Virus record (IMG/VR): IMGVR_UViG_3300017952_002888
Span: 1-24,699 of that record
DNA length: 24,699 nucleotides
DNA from: a virus
Reading direction: 5' to 3' (one strand)
Under the pieces are notes generated by a model. It was not told the origin of the DNA and ran no database searches. It saw only the letters and a program-made list of their open reading frames with translations. A program made the translations under genes and the position numbers. Position 1 is the first letter of the stretch. Each line of letters starts with the position of its first letter. Shown here one piece after another: positions 16,411-22,733 of the stretch.

Positions 16411-16439
16411 AAAAAAGGCCGCTCACGGTGAGCGACCTT
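16411..16439 (-). terminator. Strong Rho-independent terminator
   Basis: On the minus strand AAGGTCGCTCA and TGAGCGGCCTT form an 11-bp stem (one T-G pair) with a CCG loop, followed by T6. A small GCGT-GTAA-ACGC hairpin with a GNRA-type loop lies just before it. It closes the 18105-16458 unit. Confidence 0.9.
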
Positions 16440-16457
16440 CGTATGCGTTTACACGCT

Positions 16458-16625
16458 TTATTTATCTATAGTTATCTTGAATCCTTTTTTACAGGAAACG
16501 GTAATCTGTTTATCGTTTTCAACAAAATCAAATTGATCTATTATGCTTTTGATAATTTCCGCTTCCTTTTCATCAACTCCAAAATAACTAAGAACCGTCT
16601 TAATTATCGAGTTTGTTATACCCAT
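16458..16625 (-). CDS. Small hypothetical protein
   Basis: 55 residues beginning MGITNSIIKTVLSYFGVDEK. An N-terminal amphipathic helix is followed by a charged helix and a final beta hairpin (KQITVSCKKGFKITID). The frame is open 90 bases further upstream, but that extension overlaps the neighbour's whole middle, while GGAG is 8 bases before the ATG at 16625. It overlaps the preceding gene by 26 bases and is the last gene before the terminator. Function unknown. Confidence 0.65.
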   Translation of the reverse strand: MGITNSIIKTVLSYFGVDEKEAEIIKSIIDQFDFVENDKQITVSCKKGFKITIDK

Positions 16626-16800
16626 CTTTAGGCTCCGTGACTTTAGGTTTAGCTTCAGCACGAGATACAGGAGCGTCCACTTTAGCCATTTCGCAAACTT
16701 TAACAATATCTTCATAGGTCACATTAGAGTCACTAGAGATGTAACGTGCTCCTCCTCTTTTGCTATCGGCCCACGCTTTAACTTTGTCAACAACGTTCAT
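16600..16800 (-). CDS. Small hypothetical protein
   Basis: 66 residues beginning MNVVDKVKAWADSKRGGARY. The N-terminal part is helical and basic, and a helix YEDIVKVCEMAKV follows. The tail is proline-, lysine- and alanine-rich (AEAKPKVTEPKDG) and probably flexible. No membrane segment or motif is found. It starts 2 bases after the stop of the holin-like gene. Unknown; it could be a small virion or lysis-linked protein by position only. Confidence 0.65.
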   Translation of the reverse strand: MNVVDKVKAWADSKRGGARYISSDSNVTYEDIVKVCEMAKVDAPVSRAEAKPKVTEPKDGYNKLDN

Positions 16801-16802
16801 TA

Positions 16803-17048
16803 TTATTCACCCTCGCTATTATCTTTTAACCATCTTTGAACAGCTTCAAGAAAGGCGATTGCTAGTGGTCCGACAACTCCCCAGCTAACGTCCTGTAACA
16901 TTCCAGTCGCTACAGCAACAGCGGAAACGATACCGGCAATTGCGGCAGTTCTCAAAACCTTTAGTACGTCTTTTTTATTGATAGTCCCGAAAGGCGAATC
17001 TGATGCACCAAAACTACCAACCAAGATTTTCCAAATATTATTTATCAT
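16803..17048 (-). CDS. Holin-like small membrane protein
   Basis: 81 residues with two likely transmembrane helices: 31-51 (VLRTAAIAGIVSAVAVATGML) minus its ends, and 54-73 (VSWGVVGPLAIAFLEAVQRW), joined by a tight turn. A polar N-terminus and a short charged tail (RWLKDNSEGE) flank them. Size and layout match class II-type holins, which form pores in the inner membrane at lysis. No endolysin is seen next to it, so the holin call rests on topology alone. It overlaps the TM/coiled-coil gene by 11 bases. Confidence 0.6.
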   Translation of the reverse strand: MINNIWKILVGSFGASDSPFGTINKKDVLKVLRTAAIAGIVSAVAVATGMLQDVSWGVVGPLAIAFLEAVQRWLKDNSEGE

Positions 17049-17400
17049 TATTTGCCTCTTCTTTTAGTTTGTTTATATCTCTCTCAAGAGTATAGAGTCT
17101 CTTTTCCGTTTCTAGCTTCCAAGTCTCCCAATCTTTAGACGCAAAGTTCCAAGGGGAATTTTCTATAATGATACTCTTAATATCCTCTTTCCCCAACACT
17201 TTTCTGTCCAAAGCATTGACAGCGGCTAAAACTTCTGAGGGTTTAGTAATTTCAAGTTCTTTTCTAACTTCTGCCATTTGTACTTGAGTATTTTGCAGTG
17301 TTGATGCTACCCAAACTAAAACGGCAGTTACTATACCCATTAAGCCTCTACCAAACCAAAGTTCAACCTTAGAGACTTGGACGATTTGTTGATCAATCAT
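17038..17400 (-). CDS. Membrane-anchored coiled-coil protein
   Basis: 120 residues. One hydrophobic helix lies at about 17-36 (GRGLMGIVTAVLVWVASTLQ). It is followed by a polar linker and a C-terminal coiled coil at about 86-116 (WKLETEKRLYTLERDINKLK). One TM segment plus coiled coil next to a holin-like gene suits a spanin-like or holin-partner role, though spanins usually carry the coiled coil in the periplasm and come as pairs. A strong site, GGAGG, precedes the ATG by 5 bases. Confidence 0.65.
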   Translation of the reverse strand: MIDQQIVQVSKVELWFGRGLMGIVTAVLVWVASTLQNTQVQMAEVRKELEITKPSEVLAAVNALDRKVLGKEDIKSIIIENSPWNFASKDWETWKLETEKRLYTLERDINKLKEEANNDK

Positions 17401-17418
17401 CTTTACCTCCGGTTATTA

Positions 17419-18105
17419 TTATATTCCAGTAATTTCAGCGTAGTCGTAGTTGTTACCAGAAGTAGCAACAGCGTAGTCTACGAAGTCTACCAAGAATACA
17501 AGTTCACCCGGAATTGCTCTAGTTGGAATAGCTCCATCTGCTGGCTTATCAGTCGCATTACCATCGACAAGATCCCACATAAATGTAGTACTTAGTGTAG
17601 ATGGAGTTCCTGCTGCTGTAAGAGCAGCATTTAGCCAGTTACTACGTGAAGCAATAACAGCACCGTTCTTGTCACGACCAGTATAGCTAAATCTATGTGC
17701 TCTCCAAGCGGTTAGCAACTTAGCTCCAAAGTCGTGCTGAAACTCGTTAATAGAACGCACGTGATTATCTGCACCCATGAACAACAGAGTATTGTCAGAT
17801 ACTCCAGAAATTGATGTGCTACCACGTGAGAATAGATATGTCTCTGATCCTAGAGTAGACGCATTATAAGCAAACGTACCAGCCGTAAGAGGCTTGTGAG
17901 TCTTATAAATGTGTGTGCCAGAATCGAACTCTTGTGGAAGAGTTTTAATGTCTTTATCGTCTGCAAGTGCATCGATAATCAAAAAACTTTTTGTCAAACT
18001 TCCAGCACCTGCTGGAGAGTTCATAATAGTACCACCGTAAGTTTGCTTAGTAAAACTTCCACCTGAAGTGTTGTTTACGTGACTATTATTTGATGGTGTA
18101 GTCAT
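17419..18105 (-). CDS. Putative virion structural protein
   Basis: 228 residues, rich in S, T, G, A and N, with no catalytic motif, signal peptide or membrane helix. The N-terminal 35 residues look disordered. Beta-rich blocks follow (GTHIYKTHKPLTAGTFAYN, SETYLFSRGSTSISGV). I infer a virion protein (decoration, tail or fibre) from composition and from its own promoter plus GGAGG 8 bases before the ATG, which suggest high expression. A TTG five codons upstream is excluded because the GGAGG abuts it. The mRNA leader can form a 9-bp stem across the start. Confidence 0.65.
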   Translation of the reverse strand: MTTPSNNSHVNNTSGGSFTKQTYGGTIMNSPAGAGSLTKSFLIIDALADDKDIKTLPQEFDSGTHIYKTHKPLTAGTFAYNASTLGSETYLFSRGSTSISGVSDNTLLFMGADNHVRSINEFQHDFGAKLLTAWRAHRFSYTGRDKNGAVIASRSNWLNAALTAAGTPSTLSTTFMWDLVDGNATDKPADGAIPTRAIPGELVFLVDFVDYAVATSGNNYDYAEITGI

Positions 18106-18166
18106 AGGACTTTCCTCCAATAAATAATTTCTATTTTTTCCGTTGTTTCCTAATAAAAAAGTCCTA
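18105..18166 (-). promoter_or_regulatory. Inverted repeat able to mask the start codon
   Basis: TAGGACTTT (18166-18158) and AAAGTCCTA (18113-18105), read in the mRNA direction, are perfect 9-base complements 44 bases apart. The second arm fills the gap between GGAGG (18118-18114) and the ATG and includes the A of the ATG. Two G-U pairs and one A-U can extend the stem into the GGAGG. It could control translation or stabilise the 5' end. Confidence 0.5.
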
Positions 18167-18178
18167 CTTTCCTACTCT

Positions 18179-18208
18179 ATTATACACATTTAGCATTAAA
18201 AACACTAA
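18179..18208 (-). promoter_or_regulatory. Promoter of the structural/lysis-like unit
   Basis: Perfect TATAAT (18184-18179) preceded by AAATGTG. The -35 side is only TTAGTG or TAGTGT (17-18 base spacing), far from TTGACA. The start near 18172 gives a leader of about 67 bases. The -35 region overlaps the end of the sigma-like gene. Confidence 0.55.
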
Positions 18209-18221
18209 TTTTTTAGTTTTT
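18198..18221 (-). terminator. Weak AT-rich terminator at the end of the sigma-like gene
   Basis: Minus-strand ACTAA and TTAGT with an AAAA loop, extended across one mismatch by A/T pairs, are followed by T5. The stem overlaps the stop codon. Low stability makes it doubtful. Confidence 0.3.
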
Positions 18222-18690
18222 CTATGCAATTATCGTACTTTTTCATAATTTTATAGAGTGTCGTATTGTGTTTCTTGGAAAGTTCCGTAAAGGTTTTTCC
18301 ATTGACGACACGATCAAAAACAAGCTCTTTCTCGCTACTTTTTAGTCCGTCAAGAATCTCGTTAATGCTTGGATTATTAGATCTATAATCCATAAAAACA
18401 TCATCGTTTACGCTTCTTTTTTTGCCCTCACTTTTTGTTTTCTCGCATAGCTTTCTAAGGTTATTGTTGAGAGAGTTATACAGATAGGTACTGACTTTAC
18501 CTCTTTTCCCATTGTGTAATCTCCAAACTCTAAATAGAGTATATCCGATCTCAGATTCAAGATCCTGAGGATCTAGGTATCTGCTATATTTTTCGCTAGC
18601 TCTATAAACCATAGCTTTTATTTGTTCGTCATTACGCATTTCCTCAAAACTAGAAAAATTCTCAAGATTCGACATACTTTGTAACCTCAT
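18205..18690 (-). CDS. Sigma-70-family factor, small (ECF/gp55-like)
   Basis: 161 residues with the two core sigma regions. Region 2 lies at about 22-86, with DPQDLESEIGYTLFRVW followed by a GKVSTYLYNSLNNNLRKL helix (compare DLVQE...FRAWLYRIARN in ECF sigmas). Region 4 lies at 112-160, with SSEKELVFDRVVNGKTFTEL and a final helix that fits the -35-reading HTH. It would direct host RNA polymerase to phage promoters, as T4 gp55 does for late genes. An ATG at 18675 (GAGG at 9 bases) is an alternative start giving 156 residues. It overlaps the upstream gene. A terminase small subunit or other HTH protein is less likely. Confidence 0.72.
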   Translation of the reverse strand: MRLQSMSNLENFSSFEEMRNDEQIKAMVYRASEKYSRYLDPQDLESEIGYTLFRVWRLHNGKRGKVSTYLYNSLNNNLRKLCEKTKSEGKKRSVNDDVFMDYRSNNPSINEILDGLKSSEKELVFDRVVNGKTFTELSKKHNTTLYKIMKKYDNCIEKLKN

Positions 18691-19033
18691 CTATTACCCT
18701 TTCTTTAACTTTTTTAGTATCAAACAGTTTACCAAAACCAATGAAAAAGGAGTAGTTACCTAAAATATCTAACCCCTCTACCCCCTCTATATTACTTACG
18801 ATATCCAAAAACTCTCCGGTTCCTATATCAAAATCAGTATAGCAAACAAAACAATCCCAACGTTTCGAAGGTCTCATCGGGTCGTCTTTATGATATGGGC
18901 CAACTGGAGTAAAAACAACACTCTTTGCGTCTAAGTCTATTATTTTATCAAACGAGATTTCATTATCGTTTTCTATTTCGCTCAATGCCTGATGTTCAAG
19001 TTCGGCATTCCAGCTTTTCCAAACTAATTTCAT
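18662..19033 (-). CDS. Hypothetical protein
   Basis: 123 residues, soluble, alternating strands and helices. It contains SVVFTPVGPYHKDDPMRPSKRWDCFVCYTDF in its centre, with residues H, D, C and C that might bind metal, and a helical C-terminus (KKVKERVIDEVTKYVES). No known motif was recognised. It is coupled to the upstream gene by ATGA and overlaps the sigma-like gene. Confidence 0.7.
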   Translation of the reverse strand: MKLVWKSWNAELEHQALSEIENDNEISFDKIIDLDAKSVVFTPVGPYHKDDPMRPSKRWDCFVCYTDFDIGTGEFLDIVSNIEGVEGLDILGNYSFFIGFGKLFDTKKVKERVIDEVTKYVES

Positions 19034-19326
19034 TGAAGATATTCTCCTCTCCTTACGGCATCAATCGGAGTAATGATTCTCTTCCTTTTATTGTAGGCTT
19101 CCGTAACTAGGCTTTTTATTAGCGTCTCTGCTCCACTAATATTATTACTATCATAATAACTGCTCGACTCTTCAATTAAAGTATCCACAGTCTTTTCGTC
19201 ATATATGCCAATTATCAATGAGGCGGCGTCTAAAGGATCTCTCGTGTTTTTTATTTCACAAGAAATGGTTCCACATTCATGCAGCCTAAAACTTAATGTA
19301 GGTAGGTTTTCTATTGCTTCATCCAT
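19030..19326 (-). CDS. Hypothetical protein
   Basis: 98 residues: N-terminal strands (LSFRLHECGTISCEIKN) and helical remainder ending in a basic stretch (YNKRKRIITPIDAVRRGEY). Two cysteines are close together (C18, C23). No membrane segment. It overlaps both neighbours by 4 to 8 bases, so it is part of the same translation-coupled run. Function unknown. Confidence 0.7.
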   Translation of the reverse strand: MDEAIENLPTLSFRLHECGTISCEIKNTRDPLDAASLIIGIYDEKTVDTLIEESSSYYDSNNISGAETLIKSLVTEAYNKRKRIITPIDAVRRGEYLQ

Positions 19327-19804
19327 TACTGATCACCCAAGCTACAGCTTTAGAGATTTCACTCAATTCGTCTATCTCTTCCTTTTTTAAGATTTTGTAG
19401 TTACCGTCAGGAGAAATGGCAATTTTGAAGAGGTTTTTTATTGACTCAGTAAACCCTTCATACCTTTTCTCAAAAGAAACTAAACTTCCATATTCGTTGA
19501 AAGAATCAACTAAGTGTTCGAAAACCTCTTGATTAGCTGCCCCCTCTTGAATCTTTTTGACGTTCTGAGAAAACTCATTAAAGAATATAGCAAGCTTAAC
19601 TCTATCGAAATCCGAATAGTTAAAATCGTCAATCTTACTTTCTTTCACTATCTCAAGAGTTTCTTCGTCAGGAGTTGGAATATTGACAACCGCAGAGACT
19701 TTAGTCAAATTATCAACTAAGACTGTACCATAGTCAACTATCGGTCCTCTATAATAAAATAGAATCAGGAGTATTCCTAAAAATCCTCTAAACTTACTAT
19801 TCAT
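19319..19804 (-). CDS. Membrane-anchored hypothetical protein
   Basis: 161 residues. A short hydrophobic segment near the N-terminus (FLGILLILFYY, about 8-18) after a basic start (NSKFR) suggests a membrane anchor or uncleaved signal. The remainder is acidic and helical, most simply on the outer face of the inner membrane. No enzymatic motif is seen. It shares one base with the upstream stop (TAATG) and is the second of three adjacent membrane-anchored small proteins downstream of the peptidase. Confidence 0.7.
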   Translation of the reverse strand: MNSKFRGFLGILLILFYYRGPIVDYGTVLVDNLTKVSAVVNIPTPDEETLEIVKESKIDDFNYSDFDRVKLAIFFNEFSQNVKKIQEGAANQEVFEHLVDSFNEYGSLVSFEKRYEGFTESIKNLFKIAISPDGNYKILKKEEIDELSEISKAVAWVISNG

Positions 19805-20079
19805 TATTCCTCCTCATTTAACAATGGAAAAACCTTATCAAGAGCAGCAAGTGCCTTCGTCTTTTCTCCTCTTTCAAGGCATGAGTGTAGGGCAGTAAAC
19901 TTACTAACTGCATCTACAAGATTATAATGACTAGCTTCTGGATCAACCATCACTTCGTCATCAGTGCTTTTTATTTTGCTAATCTTATCCTTCATAAAAC
20001 TAAAGATTTTACCAAAAGGCACAAAACTAGAAAGAATTAACAATCCACCACCAACTAAAACAATAACATCAAGGTTCAT
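19804..20079 (-). CDS. Single-pass membrane hypothetical protein
   Basis: 91 residues from the ATG at 20079, preceded by AGGAG at 7 bases. A longer frame opens 42 bases upstream without a good ribosome site. A transmembrane helix lies at 4-22 (DVIVLVGGGLLILSSFVPF). A basic juxtamembrane stretch (KDKISKIK) follows, which by the positive-inside rule places the helical C-terminal part in the cytoplasm. That part ends in ALAALDKVFPLLNEEE, possibly an assembly helix. It overlaps the Cys-cluster gene by 11 bases. Confidence 0.7.
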   Translation of the reverse strand: MNLDVIVLVGGGLLILSSFVPFGKIFSFMKDKISKIKSTDDEVMVDPEASHYNLVDAVSKFTALHSCLERGEKTKALAALDKVFPLLNEEE

Positions 20080-20362
20080 ATCTCGCTCCTGTATTTTCTG
20101 ATTTGCATTTACATTCTCCACTGGCTAAACACAGGCAAGGAGTTTTATGTCCGTCTCCATGAGTTATAACACCACTGCCGTCACAAGGGCAATCTTCAAT
20201 ATCTAATTCAGCAAACTTTTCAGTAAAAGAATCCGCTATTACCATAACAGCATCTTTCTGATACATATCAATTTGCTCTTGGGTAATTCCCGGTTGCTTC
20301 ACTAAAAAACCGAAAACAAATAGTAGAATTATACCAGCACTTATAAAAATATCTTTTTTCAT
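20069..20362 (-). CDS. Membrane-anchored protein with DnaJ-like Cys cluster
   Basis: 97 residues. A basic start and hydrophobic helix at 6-21 (FISAGIILLFVFGFLV) form a signal anchor. Residues 25-55 are helical. Then CPCDGSGVITHGDGHKTPC, CLC and ECKCK bring six cysteines (C58, C60, C76, C78, C84, C86) with histidines, reminiscent of the CxxCxGxG zinc module of DnaJ. Metal or redox binding in the periplasm is likely if the anchor is N-in. The ATG overlaps the TGA of the peptidase gene (ATGA), so it is translated with it. Confidence 0.75.
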   Translation of the reverse strand: MKKDIFISAGIILLFVFGFLVKQPGITQEQIDMYQKDAVMVIADSFTEKFAELDIEDCPCDGSGVITHGDGHKTPCLCLASGECKCKSENTGARYEP

Positions 20363-21303
20363 CCTATCATATCCTCCATAGAATCAAACATATCGAAGTC
20401 TACTTTTTGAGGTGGGAATCCGTCAAAACTAGATAATGCGTAAGCTTGTCTTTGACGCAACATTCCTGCGGCATCTGACTCGCGAATCCAGAATGATCCT
20501 TCAGGCTGGTCTAATACTTTAGGTCCACTATTCCATCTCCCCCAACTGTTAATGATTAAAAATAGGGTTTCATTAAGCCTTTGTCTTGTATCGTCAACAG
20601 CGGCCCAACACATACAGTGATTCCAGCTTGTAGTTCTTCTAGCGATTCCATGCTTATCTCTTCTAGAGGAGAATCCATAGTTACTCCCTACTGTCAGAGC
20701 GTATCCATTCGCAATAGCATCACGTGCTTCTTCTACGGTAGTAACAAGTGAGGCTGTTTGGAAAGAGTGTTCTTTTGCCTTTTGAACAACCTTATCAGGA
20801 ACTCCACGAGATCCCCAACCCATACCAATTCGAGCATTATATTCTGAAAGATCAAGATCAATGTCTTCATAATTTTTTCTGAGTAAAAGTCCAGCGTCAC
20901 CCGTAACAAATCTTGCTGCACGTACAACAGACATTCCCTGTCCAGAATGCCCACGAGCACCATAAATGGGTTCTGTAGCTGATCTAACCAAAAACGACTC
21001 TGCTTCTCCACTTACAATTTCTGCTGCTCTGGTAAGGTCTGCCGCATTTCTAGTCCCGTGACTTGTGCAATCACCAGTGTCTTGTTTTTCTGTCTCTCCA
21101 AATTTAGGATCATATTGCTTAATCAATTTATGAAGCAAAACAAGCTTACCTTTACCTGAATCTTCAAGATTATACGCTGCCGCACCAAATAAAGGATGCT
21201 TCGCTTCTCCTAAAAACTCATCTAATTCTTTTGCACCAAAGGGAGTACCCGGAAGTCCGTTTTCGTATGCTCTACGAATATCTAAAGGTGTATCAAATGG
21301 CAT
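20359..21303 (-). CDS. Papain-fold (C1A-like) cysteine peptidase
   Basis: 314 residues carrying the papain catalytic set in order. Q74 and C79 are in QDTGDCTSHGT, H229 in WNHCMCW, and N252 with W254 in LIINSWGRWNSG (compare papain NSWG). Q and C are separated by four residues rather than five. No signal peptide or membrane helix is seen, so the protein starts out cytoplasmic. An N-terminal stretch of about 70 residues may act as a propeptide. Possible roles are virion maturation, virion-borne entry protein, or attack on host proteins; the sequence does not decide. GGAG lies about 8 bases before the ATG. It overlaps the glycosyltransferase gene by 11 bases. Confidence 0.82.
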   Translation of the reverse strand: MPFDTPLDIRRAYENGLPGTPFGAKELDEFLGEAKHPLFGAAAYNLEDSGKGKLVLLHKLIKQYDPKFGETEKQDTGDCTSHGTRNAADLTRAAEIVSGEAESFLVRSATEPIYGARGHSGQGMSVVRAARFVTGDAGLLLRKNYEDIDLDLSEYNARIGMGWGSRGVPDKVVQKAKEHSFQTASLVTTVEEARDAIANGYALTVGSNYGFSSRRDKHGIARRTTSWNHCMCWAAVDDTRQRLNETLFLIINSWGRWNSGPKVLDQPEGSFWIRESDAAGMLRQRQAYALSSFDGFPPQKVDFDMFDSMEDMIG

Positions 21304-22366
21304 TAATTATCTCCTGTGATGTATTTTTCCATGAATACTTATTAGCGGTAAAGACACCACCAACATTAGGAGATAATGTACCATCCTGCTTTGTAACATG
21401 GATTGTTCTCAAATATTGTATTAATTGATCCATAGAATCTTCATTAAAATCAGCCCATCCCCCTTGACCCTTGAACCAAATATTGTCTACGGCTGGAACA
21501 TTTTCTGAACCACAATCAATCAAAAGCGAATTATCGTGATTGCAAAATTCTGTATGAGCGGAGTAGTTAGTCGCAATAACGTGTTTTCCACACGCCATCA
21601 TTTCCAAAAGTTCAAGATTCCAACCTTCTGCTCGGGCTGGAAACACACCACAATCGGCCTGTCTCATTATATTATACACATCCTCATGTGATCTTTGCCT
21701 TGGTATTATATTTATTTTACGGCCTAATTTGGATGTTTTGTAGGCGTTTTGCCACGACTCATTAGTGTAAGGCATTCCCGGCTGTAGAAAAGGATTATAT
21801 GAGAGCATCCAAAGTTCGACATTATCATCATCGTTAAATGCTTTATTGAAAGCTTCTAATAGGATATCATGCCCCTTACGGATTTCCCACTTTCCACAAT
21901 TTATAAATACTGTGGAATCTCTTGAGATAGGATTAGCAGAAGAAAAAAGGGAGGAGTCAACACCGAGAGGAATCACGTGAATTTTTGACGAATCAAAATC
22001 TGGTAGGTTTTTCTCAACTACCTCTTTTGCCCATTTTGAACACACGAATAATCTATCACAATGTCTCAGGCTAGATTTCTCTAGAGGACTGAAAGTATCT
22101 AGTTCAAAAATAGGGAATCCGATATTCTCACCATGACCAACGTGAGTTTGTAGGGAATCCTGATGCCACAAGCTTATGCAGGGGGCTTCCAAATTTGGTT
22201 TCTGTTGACGTTCAATTGCTTCTACAATAAAATCGTCTTGAAACTCAACTTCGCTAGAAACAGGATATAGAGTTATATCATGTTCTTTTGAGAGTTCTTT
22301 AATTATATTGTATGCCGCAATGCCATATCCAGTCGAACAGATCGGGGCTATAATATTAATCTCCAT
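21293..22366 (-). CDS. Glycosyltransferase, GT4-like (GT-B fold)
   Basis: 357 residues with two Rossmann-like halves. The N-terminal nucleotide-fold start is IIAPICSTGYGIAAYN (5-20). The donor-binding half begins at INCGKWEIRKGHDILLEAF (155-173). It contains GVFPARAEGWNLELLEMMACG (240-260), including the E-x7-E pair E247/E255 typical of GT4. It transfers a sugar from an activated donor to an unknown acceptor, perhaps phage DNA, a virion protein or a host surface glycan. It overlaps both neighbours by 11 bases. Confidence 0.88.
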   Translation of the reverse strand: MEINIIAPICSTGYGIAAYNIIKELSKEHDITLYPVSSEVEFQDDFIVEAIERQQKPNLEAPCISLWHQDSLQTHVGHGENIGFPIFELDTFSPLEKSSLRHCDRLFVCSKWAKEVVEKNLPDFDSSKIHVIPLGVDSSLFSSANPISRDSTVFINCGKWEIRKGHDILLEAFNKAFNDDDNVELWMLSYNPFLQPGMPYTNESWQNAYKTSKLGRKINIIPRQRSHEDVYNIMRQADCGVFPARAEGWNLELLEMMACGKHVIATNYSAHTEFCNHDNSLLIDCGSENVPAVDNIWFKGQGGWADFNEDSMDQLIQYLRTIHVTKQDGTLSPNVGGVFTANKYSWKNTSQEIINAI

Positions 22367-22532
22367 CTACATACTTTCCTTCGATTACATAGTAATCAGC
22401 TTCGTCGTATCCAGACACAAAACATCCAGACACGAAACCATCACCATAAGCCCTTGCTTCTTCTGGAGTGTCAAACTCCTGAGGGTCTTCAACTAAACCG
22501 TCTGGACACTCAATAATGCAAGTATAAATCAT
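22356..22532 (-). CDS. Small acidic hypothetical protein
   Basis: 58 residues from the ATG at 22532, strongly acidic. The frame can also open at a GTG 12 bases upstream, but AGGTGGG sits 7 bases before the ATG. The sequence (FDTPEEARAYGDGFVSG, DEADYYVIEGKYVD) suggests one alpha/beta unit. Acidic miniproteins in phages often act as inhibitors or DNA mimics, but nothing here proves that. Confidence 0.6.
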   Translation of the reverse strand: MIYTCIIECPDGLVEDPQEFDTPEEARAYGDGFVSGCFVSGYDEADYYVIEGKYVDGD

Positions 22533-22717
22533 GTTAATTCCCACCTTTCATCCTCATCAACTATATCATCTACGACACAAATAGCTATAGTGTCGTAGAG
22601 ACTGACCTTGTGAGAATATTCATCGACTATATCGTGAATATCTTCCCAATCATCACATTCCACGTAATCAATTACGTCACCATCCTCAGACCACCATTCT
22701 ACTGACCAACTTATCAT
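22529..22717 (-). CDS. Small acidic hypothetical protein
   Basis: 62 residues with very high D/E content and several aromatic residues (SWSVEWWSEDGDVIDYV, DDWEDIHDIVDEY). It starts after GATGAGG and overlaps the next gene by ATGA. With its neighbour it forms a pair of similar size and charge. The charge pattern could mimic DNA or dock a basic partner; this is inference. No family recognised. Confidence 0.6.
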   Translation of the reverse strand: MISWSVEWWSEDGDVIDYVECDDWEDIHDIVDEYSHKVSLYDTIAICVVDDIVDEDERWELT

Positions 22718-22733
22718 TCAGCCTCATCCTCTC

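Noticed and set aside
16458-16715. Longer 85-codon version of the gene ending at 16458, with a hydrophobic N-terminus
   Set aside because: The extension runs opposite the coding content of the gene at 16600-16800, and a GGAG site fits the ATG at 16625. The hydrophobic stretch is an out-of-frame artefact.
20359-21303. Papain-like peptidase as an NlpC/P60 endolysin
   Set aside because: The NSWG-type motif around N252 and the order Q-C-H-N match papain (C1A) rather than NlpC/P60, and no cell-wall binding domain is present.
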